Source of the DNA: Candidatus Planktophila vernalis
GTDB taxonomy: Bacteria > Actinomycetota > Actinomycetes > Nanopelagicales > Nanopelagicaceae
Direction: 5' to 3'
NCBI RefSeq assembly: GCF_002288185.1
Contig: NZ_CP016776.1
Coordinates: 1,054,001-1,118,000, forward strand
DNA: 64,000 nt
Every line of letters begins with the position of its first letter. The first letter of the stretch is position 1. Below, one piece after another: positions 26,968 through 36,582 of this stretch. The translations under genes were made by a program, and so were the position numbers. The notes beneath the pieces were generated by a model. That model did no database searches, had not been told where the DNA came from, and saw nothing but the letters and a program-made list of their open reading frames with translations.

Positions 26968-27757
26968 CGATGGCTGCGCTCTTTCCTAGCTGCAAAAACT
27001 CGCGATATGCAGTAATTACAGTTTTTGGATCTCCGCGTTGAACGAGCTTTCCCTTATGGAGCCAAGCAACGTCATTGCAGACATCTTCCAAAGTAGCCAT
27101 TGCATGACTGACTAAAATTAATGCACGATCATCACTTCGTAGTTCCTTGATGCGATTAAGAGATTTTTCTTTAAACTTTGCATCACCGGTGCTCAATGCC
27201 TCATCGACAATCAAAATATCTGGTCGAACAGTTGCTGCAACCGAAAATGCTAAGCGGGCATACATACCTGATGAATATGTGCGCATTGGGGCGTCGATTG
27301 CCTCACCTAATTCCGAGAATTCTGCTATTTCTTCGAAGTGGCTATCAATTTCATCGCGTGACATTCCTGCAGCTAATCCACCTAAATAAACATTGTCTCG
27401 GCCTGACATTGAAGGGTTAAAACCAACGCCCAGAGCAAGCAAAGTACTAACGCTTCCATAGACTTCAATTCGCCCTTGTGTGGGAGGCAAAATTCCTGCA
27501 ATAACGCGCATCAGTGAAGATTTGCCTGCACCATTTGTTCCAATAATTCCTAATACCTGGCCATATTCAACATCAAGATTTACTTCATCCAATGCACGGA
27601 TAACGCGAGTTTGTTTTCCGCCACGACCCAATGACTTAACGCGTGCTTTTAGAGTTGGTCTACGATCAATTGCAGTGGTGTATGTAAGGCCAAGTCCGCG
27701 AACTGATACGGCAACTTCATTGGTCTTATGAGAGTTAGAGACGGACGGCAAATTCAC
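26954..27757 (-). CDS. Polysaccharide/teichoic-acid type ABC exporter, ATP-binding subunit (Wzt-like)
   Basis: ABC ATPase of 267 residues. Walker A GTNGAGKSS (about 74), the signature YSSGMYARLAFS, Walker B DILIVDEAL and the H-loop SHAM are all visible, with an N-terminal extension of about 35 residues typical of the Wzt/TagH group. It energises export of a lipid-linked glycan with the permease encoded upstream. The start is a GTG at 27757 preceded by AAGGGAG, overlapping the permease by 23 bases. The ABC-glycosyltransferase trio resembles the mycobacterial galactan flippase locus (Rv3781-Rv3783). Confidence 0.92.
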   Translation of the reverse strand: MNLPSVSNSHKTNEVAVSVRGLGLTYTTAIDRRPTLKARVKSLGRGGKQTRVIRALDEVNLDVEYGQVLGIIGTNGAGKSSLMRVIAGILPPTQGRIEVYGSVSTLLALGVGFNPSMSGRDNVYLGGLAAGMSRDEIDSHFEEIAEFSELGEAIDAPMRTYSSGMYARLAFSVAATVRPDILIVDEALSTGDAKFKEKSLNRIKELRSDDRALILVSHAMATLEDVCNDVAWLHKGKLVQRGDPKTVITAYREFLQLGKSAAIDEDV

Positions 27758-28562
27758 GCTCCCTTGATAAAAAGAAGTATGTGCCTATCAAGAAAATTCC
27801 AACTGCCCAACCAAGACCGATGAGCATGTGAGAAGTAAGTGGTGCCTGCCCATGAACTAAAGCACGCGACCAACTATCTAAAATTGGAAACAGCGGATTG
27901 AAGAGTTCAAGAGTTCTTAGCTCAGGCTTCAAGTCGGATGCTTCATACAAGATGGGTGACAAATACAAAAGTGTGCGTGTCATGTATGGCAAGAAACTTG
28001 CAATGTCGCGGAAATACACATTGATACAGGAAATTGTCACCGCAAGGCCCAATGCCAACAACATGGTTATTAGCAGTACTGGAATAGCCCAAAACATTTC
28101 CCAAGCAAATGGCAGACCCAAAACTGTCCTGATTGCCAGAAAGACGGCAAGAGTTGGCAGGAATTTAAAGATTGCAATTACAACTGCTGAGACTGGCAAC
28201 ATAATTCGAGGAAAGGCTGTATTTAGAATTAAGCGTTGGCCTGCTGTAATTGACTTCACGCCACCTGTTAAAGAGTTAGCTACTAAATAAAAGAGAAAAA
28301 GCGTTGCAGTGAGATGTGCATACCGCGTGCTGTCAGATGACCCGCTAATGATCACGATTAGCAAGAAATAAACAGCTGATAACAGCAAGGGATTAAGAAC
28401 TAGCCATAGTTGACCAAATGCTGAGTCAAAATGCTGTTCCCGAAGTTCTGAGCGCGAGTATTCAGAGATGAATGTGCGGCGCGACCAGAGAGACTTCCAA
28501 TATTTCCTCAGGGGTGGCAGGCCAGCACGAAATGGCTCATAGACCTGCGTTGGAGTGCTCAC
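27735..28562 (-). CDS. Polysaccharide ABC exporter permease (Wzm-like)
   Basis: ABC-2 type permease of 275 residues with about six membrane helices (FGQLWLVLNPLLLSAVYFLLIVI opens the first). The motif SELREQHFDSAFGQLWLVLNP is typical for Wzm/TagG proteins. I choose the GTG at 28562, which overlaps the TGA of the glycosyltransferase (GTGA), rather than an ATG 60 bases earlier inside that gene. It carries a lipid-linked polysaccharide across the membrane with the Wzt-like ATPase downstream. Confidence 0.9.
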   Translation of the reverse strand: MSTPTQVYEPFRAGLPPLRKYWKSLWSRRTFISEYSRSELREQHFDSAFGQLWLVLNPLLLSAVYFLLIVIISGSSDSTRYAHLTATLFLFYLVANSLTGGVKSITAGQRLILNTAFPRIMLPVSAVVIAIFKFLPTLAVFLAIRTVLGLPFAWEMFWAIPVLLITMLLALGLAVTISCINVYFRDIASFLPYMTRTLLYLSPILYEASDLKPELRTLELFNPLFPILDSWSRALVHGQAPLTSHMLIGLGWAVGIFLIGTYFFLSREREFAVRL

Positions 28563-29569
28563 GGTCGTAAGGTTACCGCAGGCGCTAACGACTTTGGCGA
28601 AGTTAGAAAGCCAATACCCCATGTCATATGCATTGTCAGCAAAATAAGTGGCAACGAGACAAATTCAGCAAGTGATTTTCCAATTCTTGCCGATGCGATG
28701 AGAATAAACAACGCATATACCAATGCTGGTACGAAAAGAATAGGTGAAACAACTGCGCCAAGAATCAGTGATGAAGCAACGCCGATTACGGTAAATGGTG
28801 GGGCAAGATATCTGTAGTTAATTGTTCCCTCATGTCTGCGAGATACAACTCGTCGCCAACGGCCATATTCGAAATACTGTTTAGCAAGAGCTTTAACAGT
28901 TGAACGCGGACGATAAGTCACAACTAATCGAGGATCAAAAAAGATTGTTCCTCCAGCAGCACGCAAACGAAAATTAAGCTCCCAATCTTGTGCACGTGTG
29001 AATCTCTCATCAAATCCACCCACTGCAACCAAAGCTTGTTTTCTAAATGCCCCTAGGTAAACCGTATCCACCGATGCAGCTCCACCACCTGTGTGAAAAC
29101 GTGAGGCACCAACACCTAAAGGACTACGCATTGCTCGCGCAACGCCTCTCTCAAAAACAGTGTGACCTTCTGCAGCCATGATTCCGCCAACGTTTACGGC
29201 ACCAGTTTCTTTCAAGATTTCAAAAGCAAGAGATAGGTAATTCTTAGGGATTTTTGAGTGGCCATCTACTCGCACAATGATGGAGTATCTACTTGCAGCA
29301 ACTGCCAAATTAAGTCCTGAAGCTGTGCGTCCTGAAGGATTTGAAACAACTACAACACGCGAATCCACTTTAGCCAATGATTGAGCAATCACTTCTGTTC
29401 CATCATTGGAAGGCCCAATTGCCAAAATAATTTCAATCTCGCCGCCAAAATCCTGATCAAGAACAGCCTTCACAGCCTCTTCTAAATATTTTGATTCGTT
29501 GAGGACCGGCAGGATGACTGAGATTTTGGGCTCCGGTGAGCCATATAACTCATTTGCTGATGTCGTCAT
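28559..29569 (-). CDS. Family 2 glycosyltransferase (ExoA-like)
   Basis: Glycosyltransferase of 336 residues. It has a GT-A domain: ISVILPVLNESKYLEEAV, a nucleotide strand ending SGRTASGLN, the metal motif VRVDGHSK (about 99), GGFDERFTRAQDWELNFR (acceptor/base region) and then two to three C-terminal membrane helices (about 255-320). Middle segments such as GASRFHTGGGAASVDTVYLG resemble ExoA-type enzymes. It leads the operon with the ABC exporter and SpoIID genes, so it probably adds a sugar to the exported lipid-linked glycan. TACGGT lies 9 bases before the ATG. Confidence 0.88.
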   Translation of the reverse strand: MTTSANELYGSPEPKISVILPVLNESKYLEEAVKAVLDQDFGGEIEIILAIGPSNDGTEVIAQSLAKVDSRVVVVSNPSGRTASGLNLAVAASRYSIIVRVDGHSKIPKNYLSLAFEILKETGAVNVGGIMAAEGHTVFERGVARAMRSPLGVGASRFHTGGGAASVDTVYLGAFRKQALVAVGGFDERFTRAQDWELNFRLRAAGGTIFFDPRLVVTYRPRSTVKALAKQYFEYGRWRRVVSRRHEGTINYRYLAPPFTVIGVASSLILGAVVSPILFVPALVYALFILIASARIGKSLAEFVSLPLILLTMHMTWGIGFLTSPKSLAPAVTLRP

Positions 29570-29593
29570 AACCCCTACACCGTATCGTCCAAG

Positions 29594-29599
29594 TACTCT
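29594..29599 (+). promoter_or_regulatory. -10 element of leaderless LCP-gene promoter
   Basis: TACTCT with 6 bases to the GTG at 29606; no Shine-Dalgarno. A GTG-initiated leaderless message is predicted. Confidence 0.5.
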
Positions 29600-29605
29600 T
29601 ACACG

Positions 29606-30721
29606 GTGAAAGCGACGCGACCAATACGCATTATTACTTCCCTATCCCTTGCCGTTGTCGCAATCTCGGCATTTTCTTGGTTGGGATTAGGCCAAGTCAG
29701 CGGAGCAATTAACCGTATCGATGTGTTTGGCTCACTCGATAATCGCCCAGATAAGCCAAGTTCAGCACTCAATTATTTGTTGGTGGGTTCAGATACACGC
29801 GAAGGTTTAACTAAAGAACAATCAAAGTTGTTGCGAGTAGGAACTACCAAGTCAGCAGCAGGTGCACGATCAGACACAATGCTTCTTGTTCACATCAGTA
29901 AATCTCGAGATAAAGCAACCATCATCTCTATTCCACGAGATTCACTTGTGACTATTCCAGAACATCCCTCTTCCTTAAACAAAGAAAAGATTGTTCCTGC
30001 AGCAAAAGGAAAAATTAACGCTGCTTTTGCTTGGGGTGGAGCACCACTTTTAATTCAAACTATCGAACAAGAAACAAACATTAAAATTGACCACTATATT
30101 GAAATCGGCTTCGCTGGTTTCGCAGGAATGGTTGATGCATTAGGCGGAATTGATGTTTGTACAAAGCGCGACATTGATGATCCAAATAGCCACCTTGTAT
30201 TGAGCGCTGGAGTTCACACTCTTAATGGAATTGAGTCGCTCAAGTATGTTCGTACTCGTGACTTTGACGGCATGGGTGACCTTGGGCGCATGCAACGCCA
30301 ACAGCAATTCATGAGCGCAGTGCTAAGAAAAGTGACAAGTACTGGCGTTCTTCTCAATCCAGTTAAGTTAGTCAATTTCTTCAATGCCACTATTGCAACA
30401 GTTCGAACAGATTCTGAACTCAATCGAAATGACTTAATAGTTTTGGCCAAACAACTCAAGAATCTCTCCCCAAGTAAGGTCCGCACTCTCACAATTCCTT
30501 TAGGTAACGCAAATGCTCGCGTACCAGGGCTTGGATCGGTTGTGACCTGGGATTCAGTGCTTGCACCTGATCTATTTAACCGTTTGCGTGAAGATCTACC
30601 GCTAGTTGATGAGGTAACCCCTTCACCTTCAGCATCTTCAAGCGCTTCAGCATCACCAACTGTGATTGATAAATTCAAGACTCGTACCGCTGATGAAAAT
30701 CCTTGCGGAGCACTGAAGTAA
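29606..30721 (+). CDS. LytR-CpsA-Psr (LCP) family glycopolymer ligase
   Basis: Membrane-anchored phosphotransferase of 371 residues that attaches lipid-linked polysaccharides to peptidoglycan. An N-terminal membrane helix (about 8-28) precedes the LCP domain: LLVGSDTREG, the RSDTMLLVHIS arginine/aspartate motif (about 92-102), SIPRDSLV, and the polyprenyl-phosphate-binding LKYVRTRDFDGMGDLGRMQRQQ stretch (about 212-233). A Ser/Ala/Pro-rich tail ends the protein. The start is GTG at 29606 without a Shine-Dalgarno. Divergent from the glycosyltransferase/ABC exporter operon, so substrate supply and attachment sit together. Confidence 0.92.
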   Translation: MKATRPIRIITSLSLAVVAISAFSWLGLGQVSGAINRIDVFGSLDNRPDKPSSALNYLLVGSDTREGLTKEQSKLLRVGTTKSAAGARSDTMLLVHISKSRDKATIISIPRDSLVTIPEHPSSLNKEKIVPAAKGKINAAFAWGGAPLLIQTIEQETNIKIDHYIEIGFAGFAGMVDALGGIDVCTKRDIDDPNSHLVLSAGVHTLNGIESLKYVRTRDFDGMGDLGRMQRQQQFMSAVLRKVTSTGVLLNPVKLVNFFNATIATVRTDSELNRNDLIVLAKQLKNLSPSKVRTLTIPLGNANARVPGLGSVVTWDSVLAPDLFNRLREDLPLVDEVTPSPSASSSASASPTVIDKFKTRTADENPCGALK

Positions 30722-30731
30722 ACTCGCGCCC

Positions 30732-32042
30732 ATGACTTTGACTCTCTCAGTAGTTGGCTGCGGCTATCTAGGCGCAACACACGCCGCATGCATGTCTTCT
30801 CTTGGCTTTACCGTTATTGGTGTTGATACCGATCCCAATAAAGTGGCGATGCTGCAAAATGGCGAGCTTCCTTTCTACGAACCTGGGCTAGATACCTTGC
30901 TTGCACAAGAGATGAAGACAGGTCGACTTTCATTTACTACTGATTTCTCTGCAGTTAAAGATGCTGATATTCACTTTGTTTGCGTTGGAACTCCACAGAG
31001 TAAAGATGGACTTGCTGCTGATCTGACTTACGTGCGTTCTGCAGTTGCTGAAATAGCACCGTATCTGAAAGATGGCTCTTTAGTTGTTGGAAAATCAACT
31101 GTTCCTGTTGGAACCGCGCAATCACTTCGTGATGAGCTTGCAAAAACGGCGCCGCAAGCAGATCTAGCCTGGAATCCAGAGTTCTTGCGCGAAGGTTTCG
31201 CTGTTGAAGACACACTCACACCTAATCGCTTAGTCGTCGGTGTTGCTAACGATCGCGCTGAGCAGATACTTAAGGAAGTTTATAAGCCAATCATTGACTT
31301 AGGTACTCCATGGATTAGAGCGGATCTTCCAACAGCAGAGCTAGTAAAAGTTGCGGCTAACTCATTCCTTGCGACAAAAATTTCTTTCATCAATGCTATG
31401 GCTGAAGTTTGTGAAGCTGCTGGCGGTGATGTGACAGTCCTTGCACAAGCAATTGGATATGACCCACGTATTGGAAACAAGTTCTTGCAAGCTGGTATCG
31501 GTTTTGGTGGCGGTTGCCTTCCAAAAGACATCCGAGCATTCATGGCACGCGCAGAAGAGTTGGGCGCCAAGCAAGCCCTTGAGTTCTTGCGTGAAATTGA
31601 TGCAATTAACTTGCGCGCACGCCAGCGTGTTATCGATGTTGTTCGAGACGAACTTTCAGAGGATCTAACTCAATACAAGATTGCTGTTCTCGGAGCTACT
31701 TTCAAACCAGATAGTGATGATGTGCGTGACTCCCCAGCACTCGACATCGCAGTTCAGTTACAAGCAGCTGGAGCAGCTGTGGTTGTTCATGATCCCAAAG
31801 GAATTGAACCTGCACGCAAGCGTTTTCCAAAGCTTGAATATGCAGAAGTAGTCACAAATGCTGTTAAAGACGCTGACTTGATCTTGCACTTAACTGAGTG
31901 GAAAGAGTATCGAGCAATCGATCCATCAACTCTGTCTTCACTCGTTAAAAGTAAAATCATTATCGATGGTCGCAATATGCTCGACCGAGAACTATGGCGC
32001 AAAGCTGGTTGGAAGTTCCATGCTTTAGGACGCACTGATTAA
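30732..32042 (+). CDS. ugd: UDP-glucose 6-dehydrogenase
   Basis: NAD-dependent dehydrogenase of 436 residues oxidising UDP-glucose to UDP-glucuronate, a precursor of acidic envelope glycans. N-terminal Rossmann VVGCGYLGATHA (about 6-17) with VDTDPNKV, GKSTVPVGT, the Glu in NPEFLREG (about 150) and the catalytic Cys in GFGGGCLPKD (about 261) are all present; C-terminal LGATFKPDSDDVRDSP completes the fold. UDP-N-acetylmannosamine dehydrogenase is a less likely alternative. It follows the LCP gene by 10 bases, in the same transcript. Confidence 0.93.
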   Translation: MTLTLSVVGCGYLGATHAACMSSLGFTVIGVDTDPNKVAMLQNGELPFYEPGLDTLLAQEMKTGRLSFTTDFSAVKDADIHFVCVGTPQSKDGLAADLTYVRSAVAEIAPYLKDGSLVVGKSTVPVGTAQSLRDELAKTAPQADLAWNPEFLREGFAVEDTLTPNRLVVGVANDRAEQILKEVYKPIIDLGTPWIRADLPTAELVKVAANSFLATKISFINAMAEVCEAAGGDVTVLAQAIGYDPRIGNKFLQAGIGFGGGCLPKDIRAFMARAEELGAKQALEFLREIDAINLRARQRVIDVVRDELSEDLTQYKIAVLGATFKPDSDDVRDSPALDIAVQLQAAGAAVVVHDPKGIEPARKRFPKLEYAEVVTNAVKDADLILHLTEWKEYRAIDPSTLSSLVKSKIIIDGRNMLDRELWRKAGWKFHALGRTD

Positions 32043-32073
32043 CGAGCAAGAAAGCATTGATGCAGTCCTTGCA

Positions 32074-32436
32074 ATGAAAACCTGGGCTGTTGTTGGGCTT
32101 GGAAATACCCCAGAGCGCGCAGCGTTCGGCGTGGCAAAGCTTTTACAAGATAAAGGTCACCGCATCATTCCTGTTTATCCTCGTGCAGAAACTGTGCATG
32201 GTGAGGTTGGCTATAAAACTCTTTCAGAGATTCCAGGTTCCGTAGATGTTGTTGATTGTTTTGTTAATTCCACTCTTGTTGGCAAAGTTGTGGATGAAGC
32301 AATCGCTATTGGTGCCAAAGCAGTATGGCTGCAATTAGATGTTATTGATAACGATGCAATTGCTCGTGCACAAGCTGCGGGGTTAGTAACAGTGATGGAT
32401 CGTTGCCCAGCTATTGAATATAGAAAGAAAAGCTAA
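32074..32436 (+). CDS. CoA-binding (YccU-like) protein
   Basis: Small Rossmann-like CoA-binding protein; from the ATG at 32074 it has 120 residues. Visible: [42 protein letters not shown] and the C-terminal WLQLDVID and VMDRCPAIE signatures of the family. Family members usually have about ten residues more before the first strand. In frame upstream I read the codons NEQESIDAVLA, which fit that missing helix, so the true start may be a non-ATG codon (CTG 32035, ATT 32038 or ATT 32056) overlapping the ugd stop. Function in vivo is unknown. The stop shares CTAA with the convergent purE stop. Confidence 0.85.
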   Translation: MKTWAVVGLGNTPERAAFGVAKLLQDKGHRIIPVYPRAETVHGEVGYKTLSEIPGSVDVVDCFVNSTLVGKVVDEAIAIGAKAVWLQLDVIDNDAIARAQAAGLVTVMDRCPAIEYRKKS

Positions 32437-32942
32437 AAACCAGTTTTTTGCCCACGACGTGAATTTAAGTTCGCGCCTTTAGCTTTAGCTTCAGTATTAA
32501 TCTCCTTTAATGCATCTGCAACTTTGGCGCTAATTGCTGAATCAGAGATTCCTAGAATTCTGGCCGCCAGTAAGGCTGCGTTCTTGGCATTACCCACTCC
32601 AACAGTTGCCACGGGAACACCTGCAGGCATCTGCACAATAGAGAGAAGTGAATCCATTCCATCAAGGTTTTTTAGTGCAACAGGAACACCAATTACTGGA
32701 AGTGTGGTTAAGGAAGCAACCATCCCAGGTAAATGCGCAGCTCCACCAGCGCCAGCAATGATTACTTTAAATCCTTTGCCTGCGGCGCTTTGTGCAAACT
32801 CAACCATTTCAAGTGGCATGCGATGAGCTGAAACAACATCTGCCTCATAAGAAATTCCCAATTGATCTAGAACTTTCGCAGCCTCTTCCATTACCGGCCA
32901 ATCAGAATCTGATCCCATGATGATTGCTACATCACTCATCAA
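32433..32942 (-). CDS. purE: N5-carboxyaminoimidazole ribonucleotide mutase PurE
   Basis: Class I PurE, 169 residues, moving the carboxyl group of N5-CAIR to give CAIR in purine synthesis. Visible: [14 protein letters not shown] (about 8-21), [11 protein letters not shown] with the catalytic His (about 41), [11 protein letters not shown] and a conserved PAGVPVATV segment. The start overlaps the purK 3' end by 11 bases, so the two are coupled. The purK-purE pair is needed when bicarbonate is fixed via N5-CAIR. Confidence 0.95.
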   Translation of the reverse strand: MMSDVAIIMGSDSDWPVMEEAAKVLDQLGISYEADVVSAHRMPLEMVEFAQSAAGKGFKVIIAGAGGAAHLPGMVASLTTLPVIGVPVALKNLDGMDSLLSIVQMPAGVPVATVGVGNAKNAALLAARILGISDSAISAKVADALKEINTEAKAKGANLNSRRGQKTGF

Positions 32943-34044
32943 TTTCTCCGCTCATGTAATCAAGGGCATGCTGCACTTCTTGGGTTAATTCTAGGAGGTT
33001 ATCTCCCAGTAAATTAACATGGCCAATCTTGCGCCCAGGGCGTACTTCCTTCTTATAGTGGTGGAATTTCAACTCTGGCGTGCGGGCCATGAGATGAAGA
33101 TATGGACGATACATATCTTCCTTATCCCCGCCCAAGATGTTGCCCATGACGGCAATGGGGGCAGTCATCTGCGGATTTCCAAGAGGAAGATCTAATACAG
33201 CTCGCAGATGTTGTTCAAACTGAGATGTTAGAGAACCTTCAATTGTCCAGTGTCCAGAATTATGTGGGCGCATCGCTAATTCATTGATGAATAACTCTTG
33301 GCCCTTAACGAAGATTTCAACTGCCATAACCCCAATGACACCAATTTCATTTGCAATATCAAGAGCTAACCTCTGAGCCTTCTCACTTAAATCATTTGAG
33401 AGTTGTGGGGCCGGTGTAATTGTCATTACGCATATGCCATCACGCTGAATTGTTTGCGTTGGAGCCCAGGTTGTTGCCTGTCCATGCGGAGATCTAGCCA
33501 CCATGACAGCTATTTCATAATCAAAATCAATCAGTTCTTCAATTAAGACTTTGCCAACTTCTTTCAATACTGCAGCGAGCTCTGTTTGGCTATTGATTTT
33601 CCATACTCCGCGGCCGTCATAACCACCTGAGATAGCTTTAGCAATTACTGGAAATTCACGCACTTCTTCGGCTTTAGTTACCACGGCGTTCTTTGGTGAA
33701 GGAAAATTGCTCAGGCGCTCTCGCATTGCAGCTTTATCTTGGGAAAATATAAAGCTGGCAGAACTTGGACGGACTACAACTCCATCTGCTTCTAGTGCCT
33801 TAACAATGCTTAGGGGAATTAGTTCATGCTCAAAAGTGATTACATCGCACTTACGGGAAAATGCACGGACAGTTTCTAGATCTTTATAGTCACCGACTAC
33901 GTGGTTTGTTATCTGTGCTCCACTTTCTTGAGCATTATTTGCAAGTAATAAGAGATTGACTCCAAGTGCTGCGGCAGGAGCAACGCTCATGCGTGCTAGT
34001 TGCCCAGCACCAATCACGCCGACTGTTGGAAAATGATTACTCAC
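32932..34044 (-). CDS. purK: N5-carboxyaminoimidazole ribonucleotide synthase PurK
   Basis: ATP-grasp enzyme of 370 residues that carboxylates AIR with bicarbonate and ATP. N-terminal [12 protein letters not shown] (about 8-19), FEHELIP, the ATP-grasp core [32 protein letters not shown], and the metal ligands in [15 protein letters not shown] (about 273) are visible. The start is a GTG at 34044; the preceding birA stop is 4 bases upstream, so birA-purK-purE form one operon, the order also found in mycobacteria. Confidence 0.94.
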   Translation of the reverse strand: MSNHFPTVGVIGAGQLARMSVAPAAALGVNLLLLANNAQESGAQITNHVVGDYKDLETVRAFSRKCDVITFEHELIPLSIVKALEADGVVVRPSSASFIFSQDKAAMRERLSNFPSPKNAVVTKAEEVREFPVIAKAISGGYDGRGVWKINSQTELAAVLKEVGKVLIEELIDFDYEIAVMVARSPHGQATTWAPTQTIQRDGICVMTITPAPQLSNDLSEKAQRLALDIANEIGVIGVMAVEIFVKGQELFINELAMRPHNSGHWTIEGSLTSQFEQHLRAVLDLPLGNPQMTAPIAVMGNILGGDKEDMYRPYLHLMARTPELKFHHYKKEVRPGRKIGHVNLLGDNLLELTQEVQHALDYMSGEIDE

Positions 34045-34048
34045 TGGC

Positions 34049-34807
34049 TTATCGTAGATGAACTACGTCTCCAGCTTGCACATGTGTTCCTGAGTCTAAA
34101 ATCAACTCGCCCCGGGCTGAAATGCACATTGCAATTCCTTTTTCTATCAAATCATTTGGATAGTGAATCTGAACTTTTGTTCCAAGGGTTGAACACAGGG
34201 ATGCATATAGCCCCGTGATTGATTCATCACCCAGATCCCAGCTGGTGAAAATCGATTCGAACTCATTTAATACATTGGCCAAAAGGTGGTTCCGATCAAT
34301 ATTGGTTGCACCTTCAATTGCAAGTGATGTTGCAGTTGGGACAGGTAATTCACCTATCGTCATTCCTACGTTAATTCCAATTCCAACAACAACACCTTCT
34401 CCATGAATTTCAGATATTAATCCTGAAACTTTTTTTTCCTTAATTAAAATATCATTTGGCCACTTAACTGTTGCATTATACTTTTTGAGAACTTGTGCAA
34501 CAGATGCACCGGCGATTAAGGAGATCCAACCCCAGTCTTCTTTTTTCCTCTGTGGTTTCAAATAAAATGAAAATAAAAGAGCACTATTTTTCGGTGCCTC
34601 AAAAGTACGCGACATCCTCCCGCGCCCAGCTCTCTGAAAATTCGCAGTAATGACATCACCAGGTTTTACTTTTCCGGCAATCGCACGTGTTGCTAAAGCG
34701 GTCTGAGTCGATGTGGTGACATCAACCACGCTTACTCGCCAGTACTGCGTAGTCAATGAGTTGATAACTGACTTATCAAGTGCCGCTCTTAGCATTTGCT
34801 TGCCCAT
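34049..34807 (-). CDS. birA: Biotin-protein ligase BirA (ligase domain only)
   Basis: Attaches biotin to the acceptor lysine of carboxylases, here the EAMKM site of the AccA protein encoded downstream of the divergent promoter. About 252 residues: [15 protein letters not shown], the biotinyl-AMP loop [15 protein letters not shown] (about 74-88), KWPNDILI (about 130) and GIGINVGM are visible. There is no N-terminal helix-turn-helix, so it is not a repressor like E. coli BirA. I choose the ATG at 34807 because TACGGT lies 7 bases upstream (leaderless); an ATG at 34795 is possible. Confidence 0.92.
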   Translation of the reverse strand: MGKQMLRAALDKSVINSLTTQYWRVSVVDVTTSTQTALATRAIAGKVKPGDVITANFQRAGRGRMSRTFEAPKNSALLFSFYLKPQRKKEDWGWISLIAGASVAQVLKKYNATVKWPNDILIKEKKVSGLISEIHGEGVVVGIGINVGMTIGELPVPTATSLAIEGATNIDRNHLLANVLNEFESIFTSWDLGDESITGLYASLCSTLGTKVQIHYPNDLIEKGIAMCISARGELILDSGTHVQAGDVVHLR

Positions 34808-34813
34808 GACATG

Positions 34814-34820
34814 TACCGTA
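34814..34820. promoter_or_regulatory. Shared symmetric -10 for divergent birA and accD
   Basis: TACCGTA. On the plus strand TACCGT (34814-34819) lies 6 bases before the accD ATG at 34826. On the minus strand TACGGT (34820 to 34815) lies 7 bases before the birA ATG at 34807. Five of the base pairs serve both directions. The start codons are 19 bases apart. Confidence 0.6.
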
Positions 34821-34825
34821 GGGGT

Positions 34826-36397
34826 ATGAGCCGTGATCTGCATACAACTGCCGGGAAAATCGAAGATCTGCGTGCCCGCGTTGAGGAAGCCGTACACGCT
34901 GGTTCGGCACGCGCCGTTGAAAAGCAGCATGCTAAAGGCAAGAACACTGCCCGCGAGCGTATTGAAATGTTGGTCGATCCAGATTCATTTACGGAAATTG
35001 ATGAGTTCGCGCGCCACCGCTCAACACAATTCGGGATGGAAAATAATCGTCCATACGGTGATGGCGTTGTAATCGGAACTGCGACAGTAGATGGACGACC
35101 TATTGCTTTGTACTCACAAGATTTCACAATCATGGGTGGATCACTGGGTGAAGTTCATGCCGAAAAGATTGTAAAGATTGCTGAGTTTGCACTAAAGAGT
35201 GGAATTCCACTTATTGGAATTAATGACTCCGGTGGAGCGCGTATTCAAGAAGGCGTTGCATCTCTTGCAGGCTATGGAAAAATCTTTCGCCTTAACACTC
35301 GCTCATCCGGTGTGATTCCTCAGATCTCATTGATTCTTGGCCCTTGCGCAGGAGGCTCTGCATACTCTCCAGCACTTACAGATTTCACTGTGATGGTTAA
35401 TGAAACATCACACATGTTTATTACTGGTCCTGACGTCATTAAAACTGTGACTGGCGAAGAAGTGGGAATGGAAGAGCTAGGCGGTGCTCGTACTCACAAT
35501 GTTCGAACCGGTAACTCTCACTACTTAGCTGAAAATGAAGCTGATGCAATTGATTACGTTAAAGCGCTTCTTTCATATTTGCCATCAAATAATATGGATA
35601 GAGCTCCGCATCTTCCGCCAACAGAGCTTTTGGAAAAGAATGCAAAAGATATTGCACTAGATACTTTGATTCCAGATAGTCCAAACCAGCCATATGACAT
35701 GAAGGTTTTGATTCAAGCATTGGTAGATGAAGCAGAGTTCTTAGAAGTCCATGCACTCTATGCGCCAAACATTGTTGTTGGATTTGCCCGAATTGAGGGT
35801 GAAACCATTGGAATCATTGCAAACCAGCCTAATCAATTGGCTGGAACACTAGATATTAACTCCAGCGAGAAAGCTGCACGTTTCTTGCGCTTTTGCGATG
35901 CATTCAATATCCCCATCCTGACACTTGTTGATGTGCCTGGTTTCTTGCCTGGTACTGAACAGGAATGGGATGGAATCATTCGCCGTGGAGCTAAGTTGCT
36001 CTACGCCTACGCAGAAGCATCTGTACCACTTGTAACACTCATTACTCGTAAAGCATATGGCGGCGCATTTATCGTTATGGGCTCTAAGTATCTTGGTAGC
36101 GATATCAACTTCGCGTGGCCAAGTGCAGAGATTGCAGTTATGGGAGCACAAGGCGCAGTTAACATCTTGTATCGCAAGGAAATTGCTGAAGCCAAAGATC
36201 CAGTTGCTGCAAGAGCTGAGTTAATCGATGAATACAACGAATCACTTGCAAATCCATATTTAGCTGCTGAGCGCGGAACAATCGACACAGTTATTGAACC
36301 AAATCAGTCACGTGCATACATCACGAAGGCTTTTAGAACTTTGCGTACAAAGCGCGACACATTACCGGCCCGCAAACACGGAAATATTCCGCTGTAA
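34826..36397 (+). CDS. accD: Acyl-CoA carboxylase, carboxyltransferase (beta) subunit
   Basis: Carboxyltransferase of about 523 residues that moves carboxyl from biotin to acetyl- or propionyl-CoA. The two crotonase-like halves are visible: [17 protein letters not shown] and [16 protein letters not shown] in the first (biotin/CoA site), [14 protein letters not shown] and [13 protein letters not shown] in the second. Synteny (birA, accD, epsilon, maf, accA) is that of mycobacterial accD5, which favours propionyl-CoA, but specificity rests on one residue I cannot assign with certainty. The ATG at 34826 is chosen because of the leaderless -10; a longer frame would overlap the birA start. Confidence 0.93.
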   Translation: MSRDLHTTAGKIEDLRARVEEAVHAGSARAVEKQHAKGKNTARERIEMLVDPDSFTEIDEFARHRSTQFGMENNRPYGDGVVIGTATVDGRPIALYSQDFTIMGGSLGEVHAEKIVKIAEFALKSGIPLIGINDSGGARIQEGVASLAGYGKIFRLNTRSSGVIPQISLILGPCAGGSAYSPALTDFTVMVNETSHMFITGPDVIKTVTGEEVGMEELGGARTHNVRTGNSHYLAENEADAIDYVKALLSYLPSNNMDRAPHLPPTELLEKNAKDIALDTLIPDSPNQPYDMKVLIQALVDEAEFLEVHALYAPNIVVGFARIEGETIGIIANQPNQLAGTLDINSSEKAARFLRFCDAFNIPILTLVDVPGFLPGTEQEWDGIIRRGAKLLYAYAEASVPLVTLITRKAYGGAFIVMGSKYLGSDINFAWPSAEIAVMGAQGAVNILYRKEIAEAKDPVAARAELIDEYNESLANPYLAAERGTIDTVIEPNQSRAYITKAFRTLRTKRDTLPARKHGNIPL

Positions 36398-36579
36398 TGG
36401 AGTTTTCAATCATCAAAGGCAATCCAACGCCTGAAGAGTTAGCGGCACTTAAAACCGCTTTGGCTCAACATAAGCGTGAAGAGCTAAAGCCTGTGATCCG
36501 CAGAAGTGTTTACGGTTTACCGCAACTACGAGAAGCCTTGCCCCATCAAATTACTTTCGGCGCTCGAAAGAATTCATAA
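36397..36579 (+). CDS. accE: Acyl-CoA carboxylase epsilon subunit
   Basis: A 60-residue protein with the epsilon pattern: FSIIKGNPTPEELAALKTAL at the N-terminus, then a basic middle and a short Gly/Arg tail. In actinobacteria the epsilon subunit binds the carboxyltransferase and stimulates the complex. The ATG overlaps the accD stop by one base (TAATG), so translation is coupled and stoichiometric. It is the ordinary location of this gene. Confidence 0.88.
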   Translation: MEFSIIKGNPTPEELAALKTALAQHKREELKPVIRRSVYGLPQLREALPHQITFGARKNS

Positions 36580-36582
36580 ACG

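Noticed and set aside
30214-30789. Minus-strand open frame of 191 codons
   Set aside because: Antisense to the LCP gene and the start of ugd; composition is low-complexity Arg/Ser/Leu and no promoter or Shine-Dalgarno is seen.
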